DNA of 17,180 bases, from positions 1 through 17,180 of the forward strand of contig JBBRHH010000055.1 of the NCBI GenBank assembly GCA_038222915.1. Reading direction: 5' to 3'. How positions within the stretch are numbered: position 1 is the first letter of the stretch; each line of letters begins with the position of its first letter. Positions 7,330 through 14,684 of the stretch are shown here, in pieces. The position numbers were made by a program, and so were the translations under genes. The notes beneath the pieces are model-generated. The model had not been told where the DNA came from. It saw only the letters and a list, made by a program, of their open reading frames with translations, and searched no databases. This DNA is from JBBRHH01 sp038222915. Lineage in GTDB: Bacteria; Planctomycetota; Phycisphaerae; Tepidisphaerales; Tepidisphaeraceae.

Positions 7330-7419
7330 GGGCTATTGCGGCAAGCAACAGTCGAACGGCGTTCCCGGTAAGCAATCGGGGTCTGTCTATTGGTTTTCAG
7401 CGCATTGGAAGTTGTGACA

Positions 7420-10400
7420 ATGTCAATCAAAACGCGTGGTGCCGGCGATGGTGGAGTGATGTTCGCGACGGGGATCGCGCTGTTGACGTTCGTTTGCGCG
7501 ACGGGCGGCATGGCGACGGCGGCCGATCAGCACGAAGCGTTTTCGAAGGACATCCGGCCGCTGGTCCAACAATATTGCATGGGATGCCATTCAACGGAGA
7601 AGCACAAGGGAAGCCTCGACCTGGAACGATTTACGACGCTGGCGCATATCCGACGGGATATGAAGCCGTGGGTGCAGATGATTGAGATGGTGGAATCAGA
7701 AGAAATGCCGCCGGAAGGCAAAAAGCAGCCGACGGCCGAGGAACGGAAAAAGATGGTTGGGTGGGTACGGGGTTTTCTCGACGAAGAGGCGCGGACACAT
7801 GCGGGTGATCCGGGCTTTGTGCCGCTGCGGCGTCTGAGCAACGCGGAATACAACTACACGATTCGCGATCTGACGGGGGTTGATCTGCAGCCGACCCGGG
7901 AGTTTCCGGCGGACGGCGCGGCCGGCGAAGGGTTTACCAACGCGGCCGAGGCGCTGGTGGATATGTCGCCGACGCTGCTCGACAAATACATGGCAGCGGG
8001 AAAGGACGTCGCGGCACACGCGGTGTTTCTGCCGGACGGATTTCGGTTTTCAGCCACAAAATCCCAGAGCGATTGGACCAACGAAATTCACAACGACCTG
8101 CGGACGTTTTACGGCGAATTTGCCGGCGACGGAAAATTGCCCATTGCGCAGTATCTGACCGCGACCGTGCGCTATCGCGAGAAACTGACGTCGAAGGAAA
8201 TGACGCTGGAAGCGGTTGCGGCCAAGGAGAAGCTGAACGCGAAGTATCTGGGAATTTTGTGGGCAACGCTGAACGACAAGACGCCTTCAGTGCCTCTGGA
8301 TGGCATTCGCGAGCATTGGCGACAGGCATCGGAAAAGGATGTGGCGGGGCTGGTGGCCGAGATCAGCGGCTGGCAGGAACGGCTGTGGAAGATGGTGAAG
8401 ATCGGCAGCTATATCAATGGCGACACCCGGCAGGTGGCCAATGATCCAACTGGAGTTGACACGGCGCCGCTGGAAGTGAGCCTGAAGCCCGATGCCGGGC
8501 AGAGCGAAGTGGTGATTCATCTCACCAGCAAAATGCTGGCTGGAACGGGACAGGGCGGAACGGTGATCTGGCGGAAGCTCCGGATGGAGGGGGCGAACAA
8601 GCCGACACTGTTGCTGAAGGATTACGCGGATTTTGGGGCGGCGTATGAGTTGGATTATCCGTCCATTTTTACCAACAGTTCGAAGTATCTGTCGGCGACG
8701 GTTGAGCTGGCGAATGATGCGAAGCTGTCGGCCGACGAAGTTGCAAAACAACGCGGGCTGGATGGTGAGTTGCTCAAGCGATGGGTGACGCTGCTTGCGA
8801 TTCAACCCGTGACGCCACAGGCGGTGGCGGAGGCAACAAACGAAAAATGGACGCCGGCATTCCCGCTGAAGATGCTTGAGGATCAGGCCGCGAAAAACGA
8901 GAAAACGCCGGCAATCAAGGGATGGAAGCGCAAGGGCGGAGACCTGCCGGTGGTGGTATCGAATGCATCCGACCAGACGGAAAAAGTCCCAGGAACCATG
9001 GGGCCGCACAAGGTGTGCGTGCATCCGACGCCCGGCGATTTTGTTGCCGTTTCCTGGAAAAGCCCCGTGGAAGGAAAAGTGCGCATCGGCGGAAAGATCG
9101 CCCATGTGCACCCGTCGTGCGGCAACGGCGTCGAGTGGTGGGTTGAGCACCGGCGCGGCGATCAGGGAGCGATGCTGGCCGGCAGCGTGATTGACCTTGG
9201 CGGTGAAGCGGTGATCAAGCCGCAGGTAATTACGGTGGCGAAGGGTGATTCGCTGGTGGTCGCGGTCGACGCCTGGAACGGCGATCACACCTGCGATCTG
9301 ACGGAAATCAATTTCACGATTGCCGAGGAAGACAAGGCCGGCAAGACCTGGGACCTCGCGGCCGATATCGCCGACAACATCCTGGACGGCAATCCGCACG
9401 CGGACAAGGCAGGCAACAAGGACGTGTGGAGCTTCATGGAAGGTCCGTCCAAGTCTTCGAAAAATACCAAAGCCGGCAAGGCGATGATCGCGGCGGATTC
9501 GGTGCTCGGTCAGTGGCGCGAGGCCGCAAAAAATCCCGCCCGCAAGGCGGATGCGGAAAAGCTGGCCAGCCAGGCGCAGACACTCTTCTCAGGCACGCAG
9601 CCCACCGATGACAAAAGCGCCAGCCGCGTGCTCTACGACAGCATTGTTTCGCCCGAAAGCGTTTTGCTGAAAGGCCTCGACGTCAGAAAGCTGGCGAAGG
9701 CGCATGGAGATGGTCATTTCGGTTTAGAGAAAAACCGCTTCGGCCAAAAGCCGGCCGATGATGCGAGCGTGGCGGCGGCGGCCGGCGAGATGGTGGAACT
9801 CCGGCTGCCCGCGCCGATGTTTCAGGACCGCCACTTTGTTGTGGATGGAGCCGTGGCCGCGGAGGGCGGCGATCGCGTTGTGCAGTTTCAGGTGCAACTG
9901 GCGGGTCGTCCCGGCGCAAGCTGGGACCGCAAGTCGAGCGATGTGGCCGCCAACAGCAGCGAAAGCCTGAAGAAACTGGTCGCCGGATTCACGGCCTTCC
10001 GCGAAACGTTTCCGGTCTTCATCTGCTTTCCAAAAATCATTCCAGATGATGAAGTGGTCTGCCTTAAGCGCTATCACCGCGAAGATGAGCCGCTGATCCG
10101 GCTGTTTCTGAGCGATGCGCAGAAACAGCGGCTGGAACGGTTGTGGGATGAACACCGGTTCATCACGCATTGGCCGGTGGAGGAGAACACATACCTGCCA
10201 CTGTTCATCGGCTTTACGACGCAGGATGCGCCCAAGGATGTGCAGAAGTATTTCGAAGCAAAGCGCGAGCCGTTCCGTCTGCGCGCCGAAGCGTTTGAGA
10301 AGGAACTCGAAGGGGCGATTCCGAAGCAGATGGAGGCGCTGCTGCGGTTTGCGGCCCAGGCGTTTCGTCGACCGCTCGAAGATCACGAGCGCAATGACCT

Positions 10401-11580
10401 GGTCACGCTGTATCAATCGCTCCGCACCAAGGAGATGACCAGCGACGATGCCATCCGCAATGTTCTGGCGCGGATCCTCGTATCGCCTTCGTTCCTCTTC
10501 CGGATCGAAAAACCGCCGGCTGGGAAGATGGCCGGCGCGATCAGCGATTGGGAACTGGCCACCCGTCTCAGCTATTTCCTCTGGTCGACCGCGCCGGATG
10601 ACGAACTGCTAAAAGTCGCCGCGTCTGGCAAATTGCACGAGCTGGAGGTGCTCTCGGAGCAGGCCCGGCGGATGTTGAAAGACGCGCGCGTGCGCGCCCT
10701 GGCGATTGAGTTTGGAACGCAGTGGATTCACGTGCGCGGCTTCGATGAGTTCAACGAGAAGAACGAAAAGCTCTTTCCAACCTTCGACGAAAAACTCCGC
10801 TCGGCGATGTATGAGGAGTCGATCCTGTTCTTCCAGGATCTGTTCCAGAACGATCAACCGGTGGCGCGGCTGCTCGACGCCGATTACACGTATTTGAATG
10901 AAGCACTCGCGAAACATTACGGAATCCCTGGCGTCACCGGCCCCGCCTGGCGAAAAGTGGACGGTGTTCAGAAGTTCGGGCGCGGCGGAATTCTCGGACT
11001 GGGAAGCGTGCAGTCGAAACAGGCGGCCGCTTCGCGCACCAGCCCGGTATTGCGTGGCAACTGGGTGGTCGAGACGCTGCTTGGCGAAAAGCTCCCGAGG
11101 CCGCCGGCCAACGTCCCGAAGCTGCCGGAGGAAGAGAGCAGCGCCGGCATGACGACCCGCCAGATGGTGGAAAAGCACACCAGCGATGCATCATGCATGG
11201 TCTGCCACACGCGGATCGACCCGATCGGCTTTACCTTCGAGCGATACGATGCAATCGGCCGCCTGCGCGAGAAGGAAGCCAGCGGAATGCCGATCGACTG
11301 CAAGGGCAAGCTGAAGGACGGCACACAATTGGAAGGAATTGACGGCCTGCGCAACTACCTTTTGACGAAGAAGAAGGATGTGGTGGTTCGGCTGTTTTGC
11401 CAGCGGTTGCTTGGATATGGGCTGGGCCGCTCTGCTATGCTGACGGACCAGACGACCATCGACAAGATGGCCGGGCAGCTCAAGAGCCCCGAAGGCCGGC
11501 TGTCGAACGCGGTATTGCTTATTGTGCAAAGCCCGCAGTTTCGATCGATCCGCGGCAGCGATTACACTGATGACGAGTAA
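7420..11580 (+). CDS. Large planctomycete-type cytochrome with DUF1587, DUF1595, DUF1592, DUF1588 and DUF1585 domains
   Basis: The 1386-residue product has a hydrophobic export signal (about 15-35) and a c-type haem site CMGCH at 53-57 in a planctomycete cytochrome domain. DUF1587 follows (about 134-200; RRLSNAEYNYTIRDLTG). A long middle region comes next, with a beta-rich, carbohydrate-binding-like module at about 510-640 (GKVRIGGKIAHVHPSCGNG, DAWNGDHTCDLTEINFTI). The C-terminal part has DUF1595 (about 972-1040; FAAQAFRRPL), DUF1592 (about 1040-1170; DWELATRLSYFLWS), DUF1588 (about 1183-1285) with a second CMVCH at 1259-1263, and DUF1585 (about 1308-1380). It is likely exported and may carry two haems; its reaction is unknown. 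GGAAG at 7407-7411 favours the ATG at 7420 over an in-frame TTG at 7390. It forms an operon with the DUF1552 gene 18 bases downstream. Confidence 0.93.
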   Translation: MSIKTRGAGDGGVMFATGIALLTFVCATGGMATAADQHEAFSKDIRPLVQQYCMGCHSTEKHKGSLDLERFTTLAHIRRDMKPWVQMIEMVESEEMPPEGKKQPTAEERKKMVGWVRGFLDEEARTHAGDPGFVPLRRLSNAEYNYTIRDLTGVDLQPTREFPADGAAGEGFTNAAEALVDMSPTLLDKYMAAGKDVAAHAVFLPDGFRFSATKSQSDWTNEIHNDLRTFYGEFAGDGKLPIAQYLTATVRYREKLTSKEMTLEAVAAKEKLNAKYLGILWATLNDKTPSVPLDGIREHWRQASEKDVAGLVAEISGWQERLWKMVKIGSYINGDTRQVANDPTGVDTAPLEVSLKPDAGQSEVVIHLTSKMLAGTGQGGTVIWRKLRMEGANKPTLLLKDYADFGAAYELDYPSIFTNSSKYLSATVELANDAKLSADEVAKQRGLDGELLKRWVTLLAIQPVTPQAVAEATNEKWTPAFPLKMLEDQAAKNEKTPAIKGWKRKGGDLPVVVSNASDQTEKVPGTMGPHKVCVHPTPGDFVAVSWKSPVEGKVRIGGKIAHVHPSCGNGVEWWVEHRRGDQGAMLAGSVIDLGGEAVIKPQVITVAKGDSLVVAVDAWNGDHTCDLTEINFTIAEEDKAGKTWDLAADIADNILDGNPHADKAGNKDVWSFMEGPSKSSKNTKAGKAMIAADSVLGQWREAAKNPARKADAEKLASQAQTLFSGTQPTDDKSASRVLYDSIVSPESVLLKGLDVRKLAKAHGDGHFGLEKNRFGQKPADDASVAAAAGEMVELRLPAPMFQDRHFVVDGAVAAEGGDRVVQFQVQLAGRPGASWDRKSSDVAANSSESLKKLVAGFTAFRETFPVFICFPKIIPDDEVVCLKRYHREDEPLIRLFLSDAQKQRLERLWDEHRFITHWPVEENTYLPLFIGFTTQDAPKDVQKYFEAKREPFRLRAEAFEKELEGAIPKQMEALLRFAAQAFRRPLEDHERNDLVTLYQSLRTKEMTSDDAIRNVLARILVSPSFLFRIEKPPAGKMAGAISDWELATRLSYFLWSTAPDDELLKVAASGKLHELEVLSEQARRMLKDARVRALAIEFGTQWIHVRGFDEFNEKNEKLFPTFDEKLRSAMYEESILFFQDLFQNDQPVARLLDADYTYLNEALAKHYGIPGVTGPAWRKVDGVQKFGRGGILGLGSVQSKQAAASRTSPVLRGNWVVETLLGEKLPRPPANVPKLPEEESSAGMTTRQMVEKHTSDASCMVCHTRIDPIGFTFERYDAIGRLREKEASGMPIDCKGKLKDGTQLEGIDGLRNYLLTKKKDVVVRLFCQRLLGYGLGRSAMLTDQTTIDKMAGQLKSPEGRLSNAVLLIVQSPQFRSIRGSDYTDDE

Positions 11581-11598
11581 GAATCGAAGGAGCAGATC

Positions 11599-12912
11599 AT
11601 GGCCAGTGAATTGACGTTCTACCCATTGTCGCGGCGGCGCTTCCTGTACGGGCTGGGCGTGACGATGGCGCTGCCCTGGCTGGAATCGGTGCGCGTCTGG
11701 GGCGATGACAAGCCCGCCTCGGGCGGCTCAGAAGCCCCGGTGCGGCTGGCCTGTCTCTTTGCCGGCAACGGCTTTCACAGCAAGGAATGGTGGGCACGCG
11801 GCGAAGGCAAGGCGATGGAACTCGGGAAAGTCCTCGAACCGCTCGCCCCGGTCAAAGAGAAGCTGCTCTTCCTGCGCGGCTTGTACAACCAGGAAGCGCT
11901 GATTGGCGGCATTCACAGTTGCCAGACCGGCAACCTGCTCACCGGCGCACACCTCGCCAACGGCGGCGAGATCAAGTCGGGCATCAGTATGGATCAGGTG
12001 GTGGCCGAGAGTTTGAAGAACCAGACGAAGGTGCCCAGCCTAGTTCTCGGTTGCGAGCAGTCGATCGCGGCGCTGCACAAGAACTATTCGATGATCTACA
12101 GCTCACACATTTCGTGGAGCTCGGCGACAACGCCGACGCCGCTGGAGATTTATCCGGCCCTCGCCTTCGATCGCCTCTTCCGCGACGAAGTGGGCAAGGC
12201 CGACAAGAGCGTGCTCGATTCCGTGCGTGAAGACGCGAACGGATTCCGCAAGCAGGTCAGCCGTTCGGACCAGCATCGCCTGGATGAATATCTATCGTCG
12301 GTGCGTGAGATTGAAACACGCATTGATCAGGCCGGGAAAGACCGGCGGCTGCAAGGCTGGCGGCCGACGCTGTTGAAGCCGGACATGCCCCGCCCGGCGG
12401 ATGGATTGCCGCAGGACATTGACCAGCACATGCGGTTGATGTGCGACATCCTCGTGCTCGGATTCCAGACCGACACCACGCGGGTGTGCACGCTGAAACT
12501 GAACAACGACCACTCGTCGCTGCGGTTCCCGAACCTCAAAGTCGATTACATGATCCACCACCTGTTGTCGCATTCCGACGGCGACGACTGGCTGAAGGTC
12601 AACCGCTTCTTCACGGAACAACTCGCCTATATCGCGAAGAAAATGGACGCGGTGCAGGAGGGCGAGCGCACGCTGCTCGACAACTCAATGCTGCTGTTCA
12701 TGTCCAGCATGATGACCGGCAATCACAACAACGATCAGTTGCCGGTGGTGCTGGTCGGCAGCGGCGGCGGCAAGATCAAAACCGGCAAGACGATGGACTT
12801 CCTCGGCCAGCCGAACCGCAAGATGTGCAGCCTCTATCTGACGCTGATGGAAAAGGCCGGCGTGCGCCTCGACAAGTTCGGCGATTCAACCGAGCGGCTG
12901 ACGGGGATGTAA
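11599..12912 (+). CDS. DUF1552 family protein with Tat-like signal
   Basis: The 437-residue product begins with SRRRFLYGLGVTMALPWLES (from residue 11), a twin-arginine-type signal, so a folded protein is probably exported. The body matches the DUF1552 family: RLACLFAGNGFHSKEWW, FLRGLYNQE, IHSCQTGNLLTGA, ISMDQVVAE, LVLGCEQSIAALH, then ISWSSATTPTP, DEYLSSVREIETRI, LMCDILVLGFQTDTTRVCTL, HHLLSHSDGDDW and LLFMSSMMTGNHNNDQLPVV. Conserved His/Asp/Asn positions (HSDGDDW, GNHNNDQLP) recall the alkaline-phosphatase/sulfatase-like fold suggested for DUF1501 relatives, but the activity is not established. AAGGAG at 11587-11592 is six bases before the ATG, and only 18 bases separate it from the DUF1592-type gene. 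This pairing recurs in Planctomycetota and Verrucomicrobiota, which points to a joint extracytoplasmic function. Confidence 0.95.
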   Translation: MASELTFYPLSRRRFLYGLGVTMALPWLESVRVWGDDKPASGGSEAPVRLACLFAGNGFHSKEWWARGEGKAMELGKVLEPLAPVKEKLLFLRGLYNQEALIGGIHSCQTGNLLTGAHLANGGEIKSGISMDQVVAESLKNQTKVPSLVLGCEQSIAALHKNYSMIYSSHISWSSATTPTPLEIYPALAFDRLFRDEVGKADKSVLDSVREDANGFRKQVSRSDQHRLDEYLSSVREIETRIDQAGKDRRLQGWRPTLLKPDMPRPADGLPQDIDQHMRLMCDILVLGFQTDTTRVCTLKLNNDHSSLRFPNLKVDYMIHHLLSHSDGDDWLKVNRFFTEQLAYIAKKMDAVQEGERTLLDNSMLLFMSSMMTGNHNNDQLPVVLVGSGGGKIKTGKTMDFLGQPNRKMCSLYLTLMEKAGVRLDKFGDSTERLTGM

Positions 12913-12933
12913 CGTCGTCTTGAATCTTTGGTC

Positions 12934-12963
12934 TTGGACCATCCGCGCCTGCCCCGCTATCCT
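12934..12963 (+). promoter_or_regulatory. Weak candidate promoter before the ABC ATPase gene
   Basis: TTGGAC at 12934-12939 and TATCCT at 12958-12963 are 18 bases apart, a permissible sigma-70 spacing, but the hexamers match only three and four of six positions. Initiation would fall at about 12970, next to the ATG at 12971, giving a leaderless mRNA. That agrees with the absence of a Shine-Dalgarno. The same bases include a 5-bp hairpin (12929-12941). Low certainty. Confidence 0.25.
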
Positions 12964-12970
12964 TCTATCC

Positions 12971-13651
12971 ATGCCTGAATCAGCGCAGCTCGAAGTCATC
13001 GACGTCGTTAAGGAGTACCCAACTCCGTCTGCCCCGCTCGTCGTCCTTCGCGGCGTCTCCCTCCGCCTCGCCCCCGGCGAATCCCTCGCCATCGTCGGCC
13101 CCAGCGGCTCCGGCAAAAGCACGCTGCTCAATATCCTCGGCACCCTCGACCGCCCCACGCGCGGCACGGTGCGCCTCGCCGGCCAAGACCCCTTCACGCT
13201 CCGCGACAAAGACCTCGCCAAGTTTCGCAGCCACAAAGTCGGCTTCGTCTTCCAGGACCATCACCTGCTCCCGCAGTGCACGGCCTTGGAGAACGTCCTG
13301 CTCCCCCGCCTCCCGCAAGGCAAAGTCAGCGACGCCGACCTCACCCGCGCCAAGGACCTCCTTCAAAAAGTAGGCCTCGCCGACCGGGCCGGCCATCTCC
13401 CCGCCGAACTCTCCGGCGGCGAACGCCAGCGCGTCGCCATCGCCCGCGCCCTCATCAACCGCCCCGCCATGCTTCTCTGCGACGAACCCACCGGCAACCT
13501 TGACTCAACAAACGCCTATGCCATCGGCACACTGCTTCACGCGGTGGCCAGGGAATCCAGCGCCATGCTCATCGTGGTCACCCATAGCCCGGAACTCGCC
13601 CAGACTTTTCCGCGGCAGGCGCGCATGAGCGATGGGCATCTCACCGAGTAA
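12971..13651 (+). CDS. LolD-like ABC transporter ATP-binding protein
   Basis: The 226-residue product is a complete ABC ATPase: Walker A GPSGSGKST at 43-51, Q-loop Gln95 in FVFQDHHLLPQCTALENV, signature LSGGERQRVAIARAL at 147-161, Walker B MLLCDEP with Asp171 and Glu172, D-loop GNLD, and switch His205. The HHLLP-x-x-TALENV segment and the size match the LolD/MacB/FtsE group, which drives lipoprotein release or mechanotransmission with an FtsX-like permease. No permease lies in the window on either side, so the partner must be elsewhere and the exact subfamily is uncertain. The frame extends to a TTG at 12920, but the ATG at 12971 fits the family length better. No Shine-Dalgarno is visible. 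Codon use is markedly C-ending compared with the DUF1552 gene 58 bases upstream. Confidence 0.92.
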   Translation: MPESAQLEVIDVVKEYPTPSAPLVVLRGVSLRLAPGESLAIVGPSGSGKSTLLNILGTLDRPTRGTVRLAGQDPFTLRDKDLAKFRSHKVGFVFQDHHLLPQCTALENVLLPRLPQGKVSDADLTRAKDLLQKVGLADRAGHLPAELSGGERQRVAIARALINRPAMLLCDEPTGNLDSTNAYAIGTLLHAVARESSAMLIVVTHSPELAQTFPRQARMSDGHLTE

Positions 13652-13856
13652 ATCGCCCCGGATACTCATAGTGGTCGCACGCTACAAAATGCCGTGCGTC
13701 AACCCGATTCCGAATGATGACGTGCGCCACAACTCCCCCCAGCAGCAATCCGCCACCAAACGGTAGAAGCGCCGTCATATGCGCAAACCGCACCCGCTGG
13801 CCAACCTTGGCAACCGATGTGGCGTAGGACAAAATCTGACGGGAATCTTGAGACAT
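13641..13856 (-). CDS. Possible small membrane protein, tail-to-tail with the ABC ATPase gene
   Basis: From the ATG at 13856-13854 this frame encodes 71 residues: a polar start (MSQDSRQILSYATSVAKVG), a hydrophobic stretch (about 27-46, including LLPFGGGLLLGGVVAHVII), and a charged end with FVACDHYEYPGRFTR. It is the only plausible frame in the 353-base gap between the ABC gene and hslV. The stop overlaps the ABC gene's 3' end by 11 bases on the opposite strand. No good Shine-Dalgarno is seen, and an earlier ATG at 13898 is also in frame. The family is not recognised and it may not be a gene. Confidence 0.4.
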   Translation of the reverse strand: MSQDSRQILSYATSVAKVGQRVRFAHMTALLPFGGGLLLGGVVAHVIIRNRVDARHFVACDHYEYPGRFTR

Positions 13857-14004
13857 GTGAAAAGGCGTACCTGATCCATCATCGCACGCCAAATGCATTT
13901 TTCATCAGCAGGCGCCTCAGAAGTTCCGGAAATCCCACCTCGACAACCCCCTCTGCGTATCCTCCTCCGCGCCTCCCCGTCTCTGCGGTAGACGAAATCC
14001 CCCC

Positions 14005-14547
14005 CTACTCCACCACCTCCACCTTCACATTCGTATTCGTATAAATACAAAGCTCCCCGGCGATCCGCAGCCCCGCATCCACAATCTCCTTCGCCGAAAG
14101 CTTCGAATGCAGCAACATCGCCTTCGCCGCCGCGGCCGCGAACGCCCCGCCGCTCCCAATCCCGATCACCCCATCCGTCGGCTCGATCACATCCCCCGCC
14201 CCGCTGACGATCAGGCTCGTGTTCTTGTCCACCACTGCCAGCATCGCCTCCAGCCGCCGCAGCACGCGATCCGTCCGCCAGTCCTTGGCCAGCTCGATCA
14301 CAGCCCGTTTGGTATTGTCCGGAAACTCCGCCAGCTTCTTTTCAAACCGCTCCAGCAGGGCAAACGCATCGGCGGCCGATCCGGCGAATCCCGTCAGCAC
14401 CTTGCCGCCGCCGATTCTGCGAATTTTCACCGCGTCCTGCTTGGCCACGATGTTCCCCAGCGTCACCTGGCCGTCACCTCCGAGCGCCACTTGCCCGTCG
14501 CGCCGCACACTCAGGATAGTTGTCGATCTGGCCGGTTGCATTGCCAT
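14005..14547 (-). CDS. hslV: ATP-dependent protease peptidase subunit HslV (ClpQ), without adjacent hslU
   Basis: The 180-residue product is the threonine-protease core that pairs with the HslU ATPase in the cytoplasm to degrade misfolded proteins. Family signatures run throughout: STTILSVRRDGQVALGGDG at 8-26, KIRRIGGGKVLTGFAGSAAD at 41-60, ELAKDWRTDRVLRRLEAMLA, IGSGGAFAAAAAKAML and GELCIYTNTNVKVE. By alignment the catalytic nucleophile is Thr9, with Asp25 and Lys41 equivalent to mature positions 17 and 33. Eight residues (MAMQPARS) precede Thr9, where many homologues have only Met, so a propeptide must be removed. A second ATG (Met3) shortens this only slightly. No clear Shine-Dalgarno is present. 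hslU, usually next to hslV, is absent on both sides. The gene starts 137 bases from the divergent VWA gene. Confidence 0.95.
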   Translation of the reverse strand: MAMQPARSTTILSVRRDGQVALGGDGQVTLGNIVAKQDAVKIRRIGGGKVLTGFAGSAADAFALLERFEKKLAEFPDNTKRAVIELAKDWRTDRVLRRLEAMLAVVDKNTSLIVSGAGDVIEPTDGVIGIGSGGAFAAAAAKAMLLHSKLSAKEIVDAGLRIAGELCIYTNTNVKVEVVE

Positions 14548-14610
14548 GGGATACGATCTTTCGAAATTGACCTGAAAGCGAAAAATACGGTACCGAGTCT
14601 TCGCCGCGTG

Positions 14611-14633
14611 CGGGCTACATTCTACATAGCCCG
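14611..14633. repeat. Inverted repeat between hslV and the VWA gene
   Basis: CGGGCTA at 14611-14617 and TAGCCCG at 14627-14633 are perfect 7-base inverted arms around nine bases (cattctaca). It lies in the 137-base divergent region, about 50 bases before the VWA gene start and 64 before hslV. It could be an operator or a leader hairpin; there is no direct evidence for either. Confidence 0.35.
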
Positions 14634-14684
14634 TTCACGACGATAGGCCGATTCCCGCAATTTCGCCAGCACGCTCACCCTTTC

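Noticed and set aside
8287..9399. A 370-residue leftward frame inside the DUF1592-type gene.
   Set aside because: It lies wholly opposite a continuous and recognisable coding frame and shows no family motif.
12929..12941. Hairpin tggtc-ttg-gacca behind the DUF1552 gene as a terminator.
   Set aside because: It has only five base pairs and no U-tract.
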